Of a DNA stretch of 64,000 bases, positions 13,201 to 62,115 are shown one piece after another. The notes below the pieces were generated by a model. The model ran no database searches and was not told the origin of the DNA. It worked only from the letters and a program-made list of their open reading frames with translations. The stretch's first letter is position 1. Every line of letters starts with the position of its first letter. Position numbers and translations under genes: made by a program. The DNA lies in NCBI GenBank assembly GCA_021234535.1, contig CM037843.1, positions 18,259,911 to 18,323,910 on the forward strand, given 5' to 3'. The stretch is from Stichopus chloronotus (taxonomy: Eukaryota; Echinodermata; Holothuroidea; Aspidochirotida; Stichopodidae).

Positions 13201-13541
13201 CACATCCAGCTACTCAGGAGGACACTCCAACGTTTAATGGTGCCAGCGCCTTTCCTTCAGCCTCATCATCCCATTTCTCAGTCCGTGATGAATCCTGCTC
13301 ACCTAGAACAGGTATGTCAATAGAACACAGCAATCCGGGGCTTTCCCTCAGAAAGTTGACATCAGAAGAGCGAGAAACACTCTTAGACTCTGAAAGTGCC
13401 CTCCAGTTTAAATTATCATGGGCAACACAACAGCTAAAGCAAGCAGATTCCATAGAGGGTAGTATTCCACTCTGTGAACTTATAAAGGCTTGTGCTGATG
13501 CCCTGCGAAGTGTTCGGAGCTTGTCCAGAGAAGTGAACTGA
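7296..13541 (+). CDS. ZNRD2: ZNRD2 / SSSCA1 zinc-ribbon protein, 3 exons, 223 aa
   Basis: The exons are 7296-7448, 10240-10324 and 13108-13541, with GT-AG introns in phases 0 and 1 and a TGA stop. The start is the first ATG after an in-frame TGA (7281-7283). The N-terminal part contains KLMGEYLLKGYKMLG, highly conserved in ZNRD2 orthologues, followed by a zinc ribbon: Cys47-x2-Cys50 closing exon 1 and Cys64-x2-Cys67 in exon 2. Exon 3 opens with an Ala/Ser-rich linker of low conservation and ends with the family's C-terminal helical block, including IPLCELIKACADALRS near residues 195-212. Human ZNRD2 is 199 residues; the extra length is in the linker. The human protein is a centromere-associated autoantigen and its biochemical role is poorly defined. 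Intron 1 (2.8 kb) holds a decayed retrotransposon and repeat pieces; intron 2 is also 2.8 kb. Confidence 0.93.
7493..8018 (+). mobile_element. Left part of a hairpin-ended 145-bp-unit element
   Basis: The end hairpin (GATTCCTTACC then GGGGAATC) at 7493-7525 is followed by a GT microsatellite (7538-7568) and one unit reaching about 7675. A second partial unit with AGGTCAAAGGTCATTTG lies at 7950-8018. With the right-end piece at 8823-9093 this may be one element broken up by other insertions. It lies in ZNRD2 intron 1, in sense orientation. Confidence 0.6.
8240..8822 (+). pseudogene. Decayed BEL/Pao-type retrotransposon gag fragment
   Basis: Two overlapping frames are protein-like: 8392-8652 is rich in Glu, Lys and Gln, with a coiled-coil look, and 8621-8822 contains PKAEIPPYDGDPRTFWSFM. 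The second resembles the DUF1759 gag region of BEL/Pao LTR retrotransposons, where a Leu-Pro-x-Leu/Ile-x-x-(F/Y)-D-G-D-P-x-x-W motif is typical. The two frames are offset, stops lie upstream, and the similarity ends abruptly at about 8822, where the 145-bp repeat begins. No protease, reverse transcriptase, integrase or LTR was recognised. The fragment cannot encode a working element. It lies in ZNRD2 intron 1. Confidence 0.6.
8823..9093 (+). mobile_element. Right end of a hairpin-ended 145-bp-unit element
   Basis: Part of a unit (GACTGATGTCATACTC, then GGTCATTTTAGGTCACC) runs into the conserved right end. The end carries GCAAGGAATC and the hairpin AAAGCC-TTTT-GGCTTT followed by CTGG at 9060-9090. 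About 90 bp of this end match, in reverse complement, the tip of the copy at 15207-15944. Confidence 0.7.
9094..10239. other. ZNRD2 intron 1, remaining part
   Basis: I see no gene or RNA here. A run of eight G with GAGGGG follows near 9738. The exon 2 acceptor is TTTACTTTGCAG, ending at 10239. Confidence 0.5.
11761..11955 (+). mobile_element. Possible non-LTR reverse transcriptase tail
   Basis: The frame from 11761 reads ISFLREWNSLPKVLPP and continues with hydrophobic residues. The phrase F-x-R-x-W-N-x-L-P is common near the C-terminus of non-LTR (LINE) reverse transcriptases. No RT catalytic motif is present nearby, so at best this is a short relic in ZNRD2 intron 2. The match is short and chance is possible. 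Confidence 0.25.
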
Positions 13542-14223
13542 CCGTAACACCACAAATTGAGTGTACCAGGACATGGTCTCTACATGCAAATTGCAAGCGC
13601 TTGTGCAATCATTCTACTATGATATCCATATAGTTCAGTATTTGGTATTATGCTGTCATTTGTTGTTGCTTATAAGGTGTTTCAGTGACCTGCTCCAGTT
13701 ATGAACCGTCATGTTCAACAATTTATGAGAAGTTTGTGTCACGATTCCCTTCAGTTTGTCAGTGTAAGTTGTGCAAGCGGACGACATCTCTACACCTCAG
13801 CCTCAAGAAGTTATTGGTTTGGTGTTAATGTCATTCAGGAGATTTTTCCTCTATGATCACCACATGCATACTGTCAGGGATAAGAAGGTCTTGTCTTCTT
13901 GGTATTGCCTAAATGTGTATGATATAGTGTGAGGAGTGTTGGCTGATCTTTGGTATGTACATGCAAGATAAATTAGAAATTATTATAGAGTAGAAACAGT
14001 CACAAATTTATCACTGAATAGGACATGTGAATGATCAATGCTTTGCACTGTTTGCCAATGTGCTCTCTCGCCAAATATCACTGTGTTGTACCCTTGGAAA
14101 GACCAGTTTCCTCCAAATAATCCTGCTTTGTGATGTTTACAAAGGTAGATGAAATTGGATGTCATTGTGGATCTAGTTATTGTCGAAAGAGATTATCCGA
14201 AATGAATGTCATTTACTGTCAGT
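13542..14223 (+). other. ZNRD2 3' UTR and flank
   Basis: This is the likely 3' UTR. No AATAAA follows closely; an ATTAAA variant lies at 14224-14229, 683 bases past the stop, inside the left end of the next inverted-repeat element. The true polyadenylation site is undetermined. Confidence 0.35.
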
Positions 14224-14689
14224 ATTAAAGGAATTCTTCCCTAGCTCACAATTACATTGAGTGTAATGTATGAGATTGTTTAAAGTTGAGAAATACCGCT
14301 TCCATAGTTGTGAAATACTGCTTCAAAAGTCAGTATTTAGTGCAAGTCTGGACACTTGCAAGCCATCACAGGTGGCTATGTGTTTTCGCACTTTTCCTGT
14401 TCCCAGCAATGGTTTTACAAAGCACAAACTTTTCCCTTTCTCAGTTGTGAAAACCTCATCAATAATTACATTCAGTAAAATATTTTTCATTTGTGAAATC
14501 AAGGCTTTATCATCAAATACATCGGAACCATGCTGTAACCCACACTGTGCACTATAAAAAAAAAAAATCAAATTTGTCCGTACTGTTGCACAAATGGATG
14601 GTACATATATTTCCTGAAATTAAGAACATGAAAAATGTTTTTGTGTGTTTAAAAGATATGAGAAGGACTAGTGGAGAATTCCTTTAAAT
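14224..14689. mobile_element. Short inverted-repeat (MITE-like) element
   Basis: ATTAAAGGAATTCT at 14224-14237 is matched in reverse complement by AGAATTCCTTTAAAT at 14675-14689, with one inserted base. The interior (about 465 bp) encodes nothing convincing. Short inverted termini around a non-coding interior suggest a MITE, but no target-site duplication is clear, so this is tentative. Confidence 0.35.
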
Positions 14690-15206
14690 CCCCTTCTGTC
14701 TCAAGTTTAAAAGTGAATACATTATGGAGTGCATCGTTGGTGGTCTAATATATCACATTTGGACAAATATAGAAGAAAGATCTATAAAGGATCGAGTTAC
14801 GTCAGTGATATTTATTTGGCCTTTTCTGCTCAAATTATACCAAAATACAACTGATGCACTGTGAAGATAAAAAATATAATATCTGGTTGGAAGAAACTTT
14901 TCTAGAACACAGGACATGTGATGGTTGCTTTCAAAACGAATGTATTATAAAGTTGACTGGAACTTCCATCAAAAATGTAAAATGGAATCCTCAAACACAT
15001 CCAAATCACTTTCTCCTACTCTCTGTCACCTCAATCCTCTCCCTTACAACTCCAGGAAAGATTTAAGGCTTCTGTTCAAATAGCAGCTCATCACTTATTA
15101 AAGAATAAACAAATACAAGGGACTTAACATGTCAAGGAAACTAAAGAATGACGATGCATTACATCAATTGTTATATTTGCTTGCCTACCCTTCCTATTGG
15201 CTTATC
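14690..15206. other. Intergenic, no feature seen
   Basis: Small open frames only, none protein-like. Confidence 0.5.
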
Positions 15207-15944
15207 AACCAGAAAGCCAAAAGGCTTTGTGATTCCTTGCGACATGGTTATATTATAACAAACATGAATTATCCACATGACAAGTTTGAGATCAACTGCA
15301 GTTATACTTCTTGGAACACCACATTAATAAGGCTTTAACCCAAATGACCTTTATTTTGGTGACCTCAAACGACATTTGACGTCCACCAAAAGCAACATCA
15401 GTCTCAGTTACCCTTCTGGAGATAATGTGTTTACAAGGTTTTTACAGTTTGACCTCCGGTGACCTCAAATGACCTTAACCTCCACCAAAAACAAAAGGGA
15501 CAATCTACTCAATATAACCAACACACACATCAAGTATGACATCAATCACATGTACCCTTCCGGAGATACTGTGTTTACAAGGTTTTTACAGTTTGACCTC
15601 CAGTGACCTCAAATGACCTTTGACCTCCACAAAAAACAATAGGGATCATCTACTCAATATGACCAACTAACACACCAAGTATGACATCAGTCTCAGTTAC
15701 CTTTCTGGAGATATTGTGTTTACATGGTTTTTACATTTTGACCTCCAGTGACCTCAAATGACCTTTGACTTCCACTAAAATCAATAGGGATCATCTACTC
15801 AATATGACCAACCCACACACCAAGTATGAGATCAGTCATGGTTACCCTTCTTGGGATAGTGTGTTTACAAGCAGGCCGTCACACGCACACACACACACAC
15901 GACATCACCATCGCATAGATTCCTTCTGCCTTTGGCAAGGAATC
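15207..15944 (-). mobile_element. Hairpin-ended element with ~145-bp core, compact intact copy
   Basis: This is the clearest full copy. The plus strand begins with the hairpin AAAGCC-AAAA-GGCTTT and GATTCCTTGC (15231-15240). Three to four units follow, each with TGACCTCAAATGACC, a TGACCTTTGACCTCCAC-like phrase, CAATAGGGATCATCTACTC and AAGTATGACATCAGTC. A CA microsatellite lies at 15886-15902. The end is a hairpin with perfect 8-base arms GATTCCTT/AAGGAATC, finishing in GCAAGGAATC (15935-15944). GATTCCTTGC and GCAAGGAATC form a perfect 10-bp inverted pair near the two ends. Confidence 0.8.
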
Positions 15945-16659
15945 AAAAATGGAACATAATTGTCAATTTCAGCACTCTGCACAGTTGTCAGCTACTTTTA
16001 CAGTAAATTTAAATACAATTGGCCAAATATTTAGTGTCTTGTACCAAAAGACGTTAGTTTTCTCTGATTGAGAACAAGTACTTTGCTGAGAAAGTAAAAC
16101 CAAGTAACAAAGTTTAGAATTTAAAAATAATTTAAGAAAAAAGTATGGCAAATGTAGTGGTCCAGATTCTAATGGAGGTGATTGCTACTTTCTTCAGAAG
16201 GAGAAAGAGTTGTAGACTTAGAAACAATATGCCCAGAAATTAACAATGTTGAACATTAAAAGCAGATATTTAAAGAGCTGGTCTTAGAATTGACAGGACA
16301 AAATTCTGTTGCAGAGTAAAGCAAAATGGTGTTGAAGCAGAACTTTTGCATAAGTGTGGTTTACAAACTGAGCCAAGTGAAGACATGTCAGTTTGAATAT
16401 GATTCAGACAATTAGACTGGTCAGGTTTCACGCCTGACATAAATATGTGATTGAAAAGCCATTTACATGACAACTTGAAGCAACAACCAGCAACTGTTTG
16501 TGACAGATACATTGCAATAAATATTTTTAATTTGAGTCTACCAATACCCTATATAAAACCAGGAATAATACATCATTGGGAGCAATTGACATCTGACTAT
16601 ACTCTGTTGCTCACAACATGTTCTGCATCTAAACATCTACAGAAATCTCCCCATTTAAA

Positions 16660-16905
16660 GTTTTGAGACAAAAACTCATCACCCCAGACAGTTTCAATTC
16701 TCCCAACCACTTACCAAGTTTCACCAAAACAATGAACCCTTGTGTACGCTGTATAATATGAGTTACTCTGCATCTTTGAATTTGCTGTCAAAGAGTACTG
16801 TAACTTAGAACCAGTTGAGAATTTTGCCATCCACAAGGCAAAATGTAGCTTTGGTGATGAGTTTACTGCCTTTAAACATTCTTCCTTCTTCAGTTGGTAA
16901 ACGTC
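16660..16905 (-). repeat. Dispersed repeat family B, copy 1
   Basis: Phrases such as AACTCATCACCCCAGACAGT, CTCCCAACCAC and TTACTCTGCATCTTTGAATT recur in reverse complement at 61917-62115 and, more diverged, in the same orientation at 17700-17975. No coding potential is visible. The family is unidentified. Confidence 0.55.
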
Positions 16906-17699
16906 TTCATCCAATTACAAAACTTGGGTTTAATTAAAAAAAAAAAAAAAATTTAGAGGTAGGAAAAATGTTGTCAGCACCTGAATGTGAATAATTTTAT
17001 GATGATGTCTCTACAAATTATATGGAGAAAGTAACTTGTATTTCATACTGTATACATACATCAGTTTTTGGTAATTTGGGTAATAAAGCTATAGGGCATT
17101 TAACCTGCTCTAACACAGAGAAATACACACTTAAATGATCATTTGGTTTGTATCAATGAATTAGACTTTTTCATTGTGGTCATGGATGTGCTCATGAATA
17201 CATGAATGTATCGTTAGATGAATGTGAAGTCAAGGAGAGGATGCCCTTGATATCCATCATCCAAACTATAGCAGAGAGAAACATTTGCATTACTTGGTGA
17301 TCATTGTGTGAAAAAACCATCAATGGCAGACTTGGGCTCCAGCAATTTTCAGGAAATCTTATGACCAGAACAAGTAAAGTAAGATACTGGTTTCAATTGA
17401 TGATAAATTGTACTTCCAACATGGATGCATACACAAGTTCACTAAAGATTTATTTGTCAAAAACAGCTCTGCTGTACAATATGTATCAGAGTGATTTTTG
17501 ATCAGTTGTGACTGGTCTGATATCAAATATCATAGACAAGGCATCCAGACAGGTGATATTGACTTGTCAGGTAAGAGTGAATGTGGTCAACCACTTCATG
17601 AAAACAAATGTTAGGCCCAGCAGACTACTGAGATTTACAGTACGATAACAGTCATATACGAACATACCAACTAATTGTTTGTACTGCTGCAACCAAGTT

Positions 17700-17975
17700 A
17701 AAGGAAGGTACCCATCGTCCCAGGCAGTTCCAATTTTTCCAACCACTTACTACTAGCCCAAACTAATCCTCCTTGTGCAAACACAATCCTAATTTAGGTG
17801 CCAACATATCCTGGTCAGCATACAAGGACCACATGTGCAATCAAAACATGCCACCTTGTGCATGATGTGTAATTTGAGGTACTTTGCATCTTCTGAGTTT
17901 GCTATCAATCAAAGAGCAGAAGCAATTGGGCATTTTGCTTAGCCCTTACCCGAAAAGTAGCTTGGGATGATGAGC
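17700..17975 (-). repeat. Dispersed repeat family B, copy 2
   Basis: It shares with copy 1 a CCCAGGCAGTTCCAATT-like start, TTTCCAACCACTTAC, a TACTTTGCATCTTCTGAGTT phrase and a final AGTAGCTTGGGATGATGAG stretch. It is longer than copy 1 because of small insertions. Confidence 0.5.
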
Positions 17976-18550
17976 AACTGTCTTAAATATTAAGTACATA
18001 TAGCAACATAGAGAGAACAAAAATGATGTTCATATGAGCACAAAAAATACAGTTAAATTGTTGTCAGTAAATGATTGACACCCTTTGACTTTACACTGCT
18101 AAGAGAACCCTGCAATCGATTTCCAAAATTTGGTAAAGCTCAAAATTAACTCCTGTCTGATACGTGTGAAACTTATGTGTCTAACTTATGTAACTTTACA
18201 TACAACAGGTTTGAACTGTCCAGATGTACCAAAGAAAAAAAATAATTCCTCTGAAAACAGAAAACTATGAAATTGAAAAATGATATGCAACACTGACAGA
18301 GAGTGACAAGGAGAGTTGTCATAATGCAAAATTCATTAAACAAATTTAAAATAAGGCACCTGAAATGTTCTCTGGTTTTGGCCTTAGATCAGTTGTAACA
18401 ATCTGCGGTAAACTATTCATGTTTTACTGTAGCAACCATTTGACAACAGCATCCTGAGAACTATCACAAGTGCTAGAGACTTTGTGACTGGCTATGTTTC
18501 AGTTACAGATTCAACGAATGATTACATACCCAGACAGGTTGGTCTGAAAC

Positions 18551-18836
18551 GCTTCACTTTAAAGGGAAATAGGGCGTTTACAATACACCAACATGGTGTA
18601 CAAAGGAAATAGCTTCCATCATTGCTAAACCATTCAGTGTTATCAATTAACATTCTGCAAAAGCTTCACCTCCTCTTAACACTATGCATGTGGACATGTA
18701 ACAGAAGATGCTAAAAAAGAAGGCTGCTGTCCTGCCTTATCGTGAATAATTTATCATTTCATGTTCACAAACATTGGTTTTAAACATCCGGTTGCTTTGT
18801 GGGAAACAAACACCTTATTTCCCTTTAAGCGCAACG
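18551..18836. mobile_element. MITE-like element with ~28-bp inverted ends
   Basis: The left end at 18551-18579 contains CTTTAAAGGGAAATAGGGCG. The right end at 18807-18836 contains the reverse-complement counterpart, CACCTTATTTCCCTTTAAGC. The interior is about 230 bp and non-coding. A target-site duplication is not evident. Confidence 0.5.
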
Positions 18837-19158
18837 CCTCATCCAGCCAATTATTTAACAAAATAAAAAAGATACGTAGTACTTTAAGCTTATGTTGAAG
18901 ATTGGGTCTAAACTGAGAAGTGAAATTCCTCAGCTGTTCCTTTGAAGGATCATTTTAGACATTGCACATGACTTATTTTTTCCTTTTTTTACTGGCCAGA
19001 GGAGACGGAGAATTGTGACACCAATCTATCAAAATAATGTTTCTAGAGTCAATCATATAATGCCTCCACCATTACACACAAAGTAACAGACTCCATTCAA
19101 AGTTTAATATGACTGTTATCATCATGTATCAAATATTGCACCTGGAGAGTCAAAACAG

Positions 19159-19164
19159 TTTATT
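19159..19164 (-). terminator. Candidate GCN2 polyadenylation signal AATAAA
   Basis: On the minus strand AATAAA lies 217 bases past the GCN2 stop codon, a normal position for a short 3' UTR. The plus strand reads TTTATT. Further A-rich sequence follows, so neighbouring signals could also be used. Confidence 0.45.
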
Positions 19165-19380
19165 TACTTTTTTAAAAATAAAAAATATTACTTTGCAGAA
19201 GAGTTGATAGTGATCGGTGATCCATTCTACACTGATAAGATTTCAACAAAGGGTGGACTGTTTGACTGTTGATATTGACAAGCTCCTGCAGATGTTTTAG
19301 TATTTTTTGGAAGGTCTTTGACATCTTGTAATAGAGCAACCACAGACGAACTCAAGTTGAGCAATCGTAAACAAAATCCG

Positions 19381-58243
<38,863 letters not shown>

Positions 58244-58665
58244 ATTCTGTGGTTGATTTACAAACATAACGTTTCATACAAAATCTTTTTCTGGATGATG
58301 GATTAAAAAATGGAGTTTAGTAATGATTTTTTCCCTTGTATAGTGCTTGCATTACTTGAATCCAAGGGGAAAAAAGCATTACGGTATCATATTGCACCAA
58401 TAGTCTGAAATTGAAACAATGTTGCCAGCTATTTATGGTGCTACTATGACAGTCATTTATCCATAGACCTTATAGAGAGAAACATAACAATGTTAGCTTA
58501 ACAAATGAATAGTTCAGCAATCAAACTCAATGAAGAGGGAAAAGGAAAAATGGCCGGGGTATTCAGCGGTGACTCCGAGAACACAAGTACATATGAATAA
58601 GGCAGTTACCATTCATAATTTCATACCATCTAGAAGCAAGAGTTCCTGTAAGCTGTCCCAGTATG

Positions 58666-59917
58666 AATTTAGAATCGGTGCCCAGAAGTGATGTCAACAC
58701 GGTATCAGACAAGTGAAAGAGTTAATTTAGAGTCTCCATCTTATCTTTTCTTACTTTTCTCTTTTAGAATTTTTTTCCTCTGGTCAGGATTTCAAAGTTG
58801 TGAATTTTCTGTGAAATGAACATCAGTTAAATCTGTGGAAGGAGTGTTATAAGTTTACTAGTGAAAGAGAACAAGGTCAGAGGAGGTCTCGAACCTAGGT
58901 AATCGAGGTAATTGTCACATTACAAGTCTAATGCCTTACCCTCTACACTACGAGAGAGGATCTAGTAGCTGGGGGTTGAAAATGCATACAATACACGTAG
59001 GCCTATTCCAGCCTAGTCATGTATCAATATTTATGTATTCATGTACTATAATCAGCACAAACCCCATTCAACATACGGAGTAATTGCAGAATACCCCGCA
59101 TATCGAAGCTAAGCCGTGAAAAACAGCAGGCTACGTAGTGGCCCTATGCGTATTGCACATAACCATTTTTGGTTTTAAAAAAGGAGATATGTTTAAGTAT
59201 TAGAGAGGGTAGGCTTGATCGAAAAAAAAATACTAAGTCCTGTAGGAAATTCAATGGAAATTTGCTTTCGGTTTGGTATTGCCTTTAATGAAAAAGAAAC
59301 CAAAACAGGCAATTAAGTGTCCTTTTGAAGACTACAGGGATACACAGTCTGATTCAGGATATAGTTTTAAGAGGCTATGGGGCTACGCAGTAAGACGAGA
59401 ATAAGAATAAATTAAAATAATTCTAAGTCCAAAATGAAACCAAAATAGGGGAGTGTCTTTTTGAAGGCTCCGGGGATACGCAGTCTGATTCAGGATACAG
59501 TTTTAAGAGGCTACGGGGATACGCAATCGGAATTTCGGAATACAATTATTAAAGGATACGGGGATACGCAGTCGAAATCAAGATATAGTGTTTAAAGGCT
59601 TTTTTAATTTGAGAACGACTCATTGTTGTCCTTTTCTATGACATCTATGACTGCAATGATAGCCTACAGTCCTTACAAGTGAGTAGAGTAATAGCATAGC
59701 CCCGTAATAAAGAAAGCTTCGCTCAGGCTTGCGGGGTATTCTGCAAGTGTTTGACTGCATAGCCCCGTAGCCCGTTAAAAAGGAGAGCTTCATTCTGCCG
59801 GGGTATTCTGAAATTGTGCCCAACATACAGTAGGTAAGCCGGTTTCACTCCACTGAATATGTAGGCCTACGATAGCCAGTGACAGTACGCATCACTTCTG
59901 GGCACTAATTCTAAGTT
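58666..59917. mobile_element. 1.25-kb inverted-repeat element between GCN2 and POP7
   Basis: A 28-base stretch at 58666-58693 (core GTGCCCAGAAGTGATG) is matched in reverse complement at 59890-59917 with three mismatches. Inside it a perfect 16-bp inverted pair, TTGCAGAATACCCCGC, lies at 59084-59099 and 59731-59746. Between those, a GGGGATACGCAGTC phrase repeats at about 59335, 59470, 59517 and 59558. No transposase frame is present, so the element is non-autonomous. No target-site duplication is clear. Confidence 0.6.
58880..58958 (-). ncRNA. Degenerate tRNA(Thr)-like sequence, probable SINE head
   Basis: The minus strand reads TAGTGTAGAGGGTAAGGCA (A-box-like), then ATTAGACTTGTAATGTGAC (anticodon-loop-like, TGT) and GGTTCGAGACC (B box near consensus). 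The arms do not pair well, so this is a relic inside the inverted-repeat element rather than a working tRNA. Confidence 0.4.
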
Positions 59918-60969
59918 AGCGCCACTGTCCCATAGCCATTCGACTACATCCACACTTGCACAGTGCCAGTCTGTCACTGGAGCAAAGGTCTTCACTCTCA
60001 GTGCCAACACTGGCCTCGCCTGGAGTCTCTGTCAAAATCAGCAAAGGATATGGCTACGCCTGACTCTCTAGGGGAGACTCGTATGTATTTCTCCTAATGT
60101 ATGTTTGGGACCCAACACTGCAAAACCAACAGTCTATTCAAAACACGATAAAAAATCGACATATATAGTAAAATACCTCATACTCAGCTTTGTGAAAATG
60201 CTAAACCGGTGTTTGTGGCTGATTTCAGTTTGTCCATGCGTGACTTTCAGCCTAATTCGTCCATATTTCAAGAGTCATGACAGCGAAGCCTTCTCCTCGG
60301 TATCCGTATTGTGTTGTGTTTTCGACGTGCATGCATGCAGAGTACAGCTAGCTAGCTAAGCTGTGCGACTGTACTGTTGACCTCTCTGGTTGAGTGTAAC
60401 AAACAAAAAACAAACAAACGTTTCCACAATTCTATAAAGGAACTTAAGAAAATTTGTCTCACAATTCCAAATAAACCCACTTTATTTCCCGTAATAAAGG
60501 CATTCCATATTATTATGTACAAAAAATGAGAAAATTTATCCCAAAAATGTTCATTTAAATCATTTCAATTTCCGAAAATTTAGCTTTTTTTTCAAAAACT
60601 TCTATTAAAAGTGGAAGCTTGGCTTGCAGTAAACAGCCAGACCAGCTGCTCAACGATTTCTCTGCAGCATGCCCCCGTGCAATCTTTGTGAGGAAAACTT
60701 AGCTAGACAATATCGTGCACGCGTGACAAGCTGTAGATCATAACACTTCCTTTACAGATAGGCAGAAGTGGTGTTAAGAAACAAAATCTAGACTGAAGCT
60801 TTAAAACCATGTAAAATCAATATCTCTATACGGAAAGTAATAAATTAAAAATATAAATGAACCCAATATTGATATTGACTAAAAAAAATGTTAAGAGAAA
60901 ACCTTATGTGTTACTATATTTTGATTACGTATCCACCATTAAATTGTAAAGACCAGTAACCCTTTCAAA
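59918..60969. other. POP7 upstream region
   Basis: It should contain the POP7 promoter. I found no convincing TATA box or CpG island and no gene. 60100-60360 holds an open frame without protein-like character. Confidence 0.4.
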
Positions 60970-61365
60970 ATGGCAGCCTCCACAAGTGGAAGTCAATCTC
61001 CTTTCCACGGCAGTGACAGTGATTTTGCAATTTTAAAGAAGCTTCCTCCTCAATTGCCAAGACGTCACAATGATGTTTACATCAATTCAAAATCAAAGTT
61101 TGTAGCTCAACTAAAAAAATGTGAAAAACTGCTTGAATCTGGCGAATCGGAAATTTTCATCCATGGGTTAGGTGTTGCAGTTCACATTGCCTTAAATCTT
61201 GCTTTGCAGTTGCAACGGGAATGGTCATTAGAAGTATCCGCTAAAACAGCAACGGTAGAATTGACAGACGATTTACAGCCCTTAACAGATACCCGCCCCT
61301 TTCAAACAAGAGAAAGGAAGAATTCTGCTATTCATATCAGATTGTATAGAACTGTGGATCGGTAA
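60970..61365 (+). CDS. POP7: POP7, RNase P/MRP protein subunit p20 (RPP20), 131 aa
   Basis: The 131-residue intronless frame matches POP7/RPP20 throughout. The N-terminus contains KKLPPQLPRRHNDVYIN (24-39), the family's signature 'LP-x-x-LP-R-R-x-N-D-(I/V)-Y-(I/V)-N'. The middle has EIFIHGLGVAVHIALNLALQ (61-80), and the end NSAIHIRLYR (118-127). POP7 adopts an Alba-like fold and pairs with RPP25 (POP6 in yeast) on the P3 arm of RNase P and MRP RNA, acting in tRNA and rRNA processing in the nucleus. Human POP7 is 140 residues and also has an intronless coding region. The first ATG has A at -3. It is divergent from GCN2, about 2.7 kb apart. Confidence 0.95.
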   Translation: MAASTSGSQSPFHGSDSDFAILKKLPPQLPRRHNDVYINSKSKFVAQLKKCEKLLESGESEIFIHGLGVAVHIALNLALQLQREWSLEVSAKTATVELTDDLQPLTDTRPFQTRERKNSAIHIRLYRTVDR

Positions 61366-61916
61366 TGTCTAGAACTGTGGAACGGTAATGACTGGGCGTA
61401 ATTTAGCATAGGCCTACCCGTGCTCATGTGCATGATGAACGGGATTCTTCAATGCGGATATGGTACTACAGAGCTAAACAGTGAACATGGGAACTGCAAA
61501 GTGATTACCACAGTGGTTTGTAGCGAGTGCCGTTTAATCAGTCTTCAGAGTCAGAACTCAGTGATTTGGAACTTTAACTCCATGATTCCTCAGTAAAATA
61601 GCTTTGGCTGTTTGTGACATGTGATTTTTGTCATCAATCAACTTACTGTATGTATATCACATTCCGTACAAAAGCAAGCTGGCAAGAAAGGCTGTAATAT
61701 TTGTTGTAATTTCCTTTTATGTTTACGGCTGGCATATGTGTTTTTGTTTACGGCTGGCATAAGTTTTTTTATTACAAGCATCCACAGTGATTACCTGTAT
61801 AATCAGTTTTTGTTTCTTAATTGTATCTATTCTAGTCATACAGAAGTTTTAGCCTATAACTTAGAGGCCGTAACTCATCACCCCTAAGCTATATTTTTAC
61901 TTTCTGGAAAGCACAA
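61366..61916. other. POP7 3' flank
   Basis: Probable 3' UTR and flank. No clear AATAAA lies close to the stop; ATTAAA occurs at about 62165. An open frame at 61621-61887 is not protein-like. Confidence 0.4.
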
Positions 61917-62115
61917 CTGGTTCTGAATTACAGTATTCTTTGATTGACAGCAAATTCAAAAGATGCAGAGTAGCTCATATTACACAGGGTATACAGGGAT
62001 CCATCGTTTTGATTTCACATGTAGAGGAATTTAACACAGGCTGAGGGAGGGACTAGACGTTGGTGGTTGAGAGAACTGATACAGTCTGGGGTGATAAGTT
62101 TTTGTGTTTAAGAGT
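61917..62115 (+). repeat. Dispersed repeat family B, copy 3
   Basis: Reverse-complement partner of 16660-16905, sharing AGATGCAGAGTA, GGTTGAGAGAACTG and GTCTGGGGTGATAAGTTTTTG phrases. It lies in the POP7 3' flank. Confidence 0.55.

Noticed and set aside
13214..13555. 113-codon minus-strand frame
   Set aside because: Antisense shadow of ZNRD2 exon 3.
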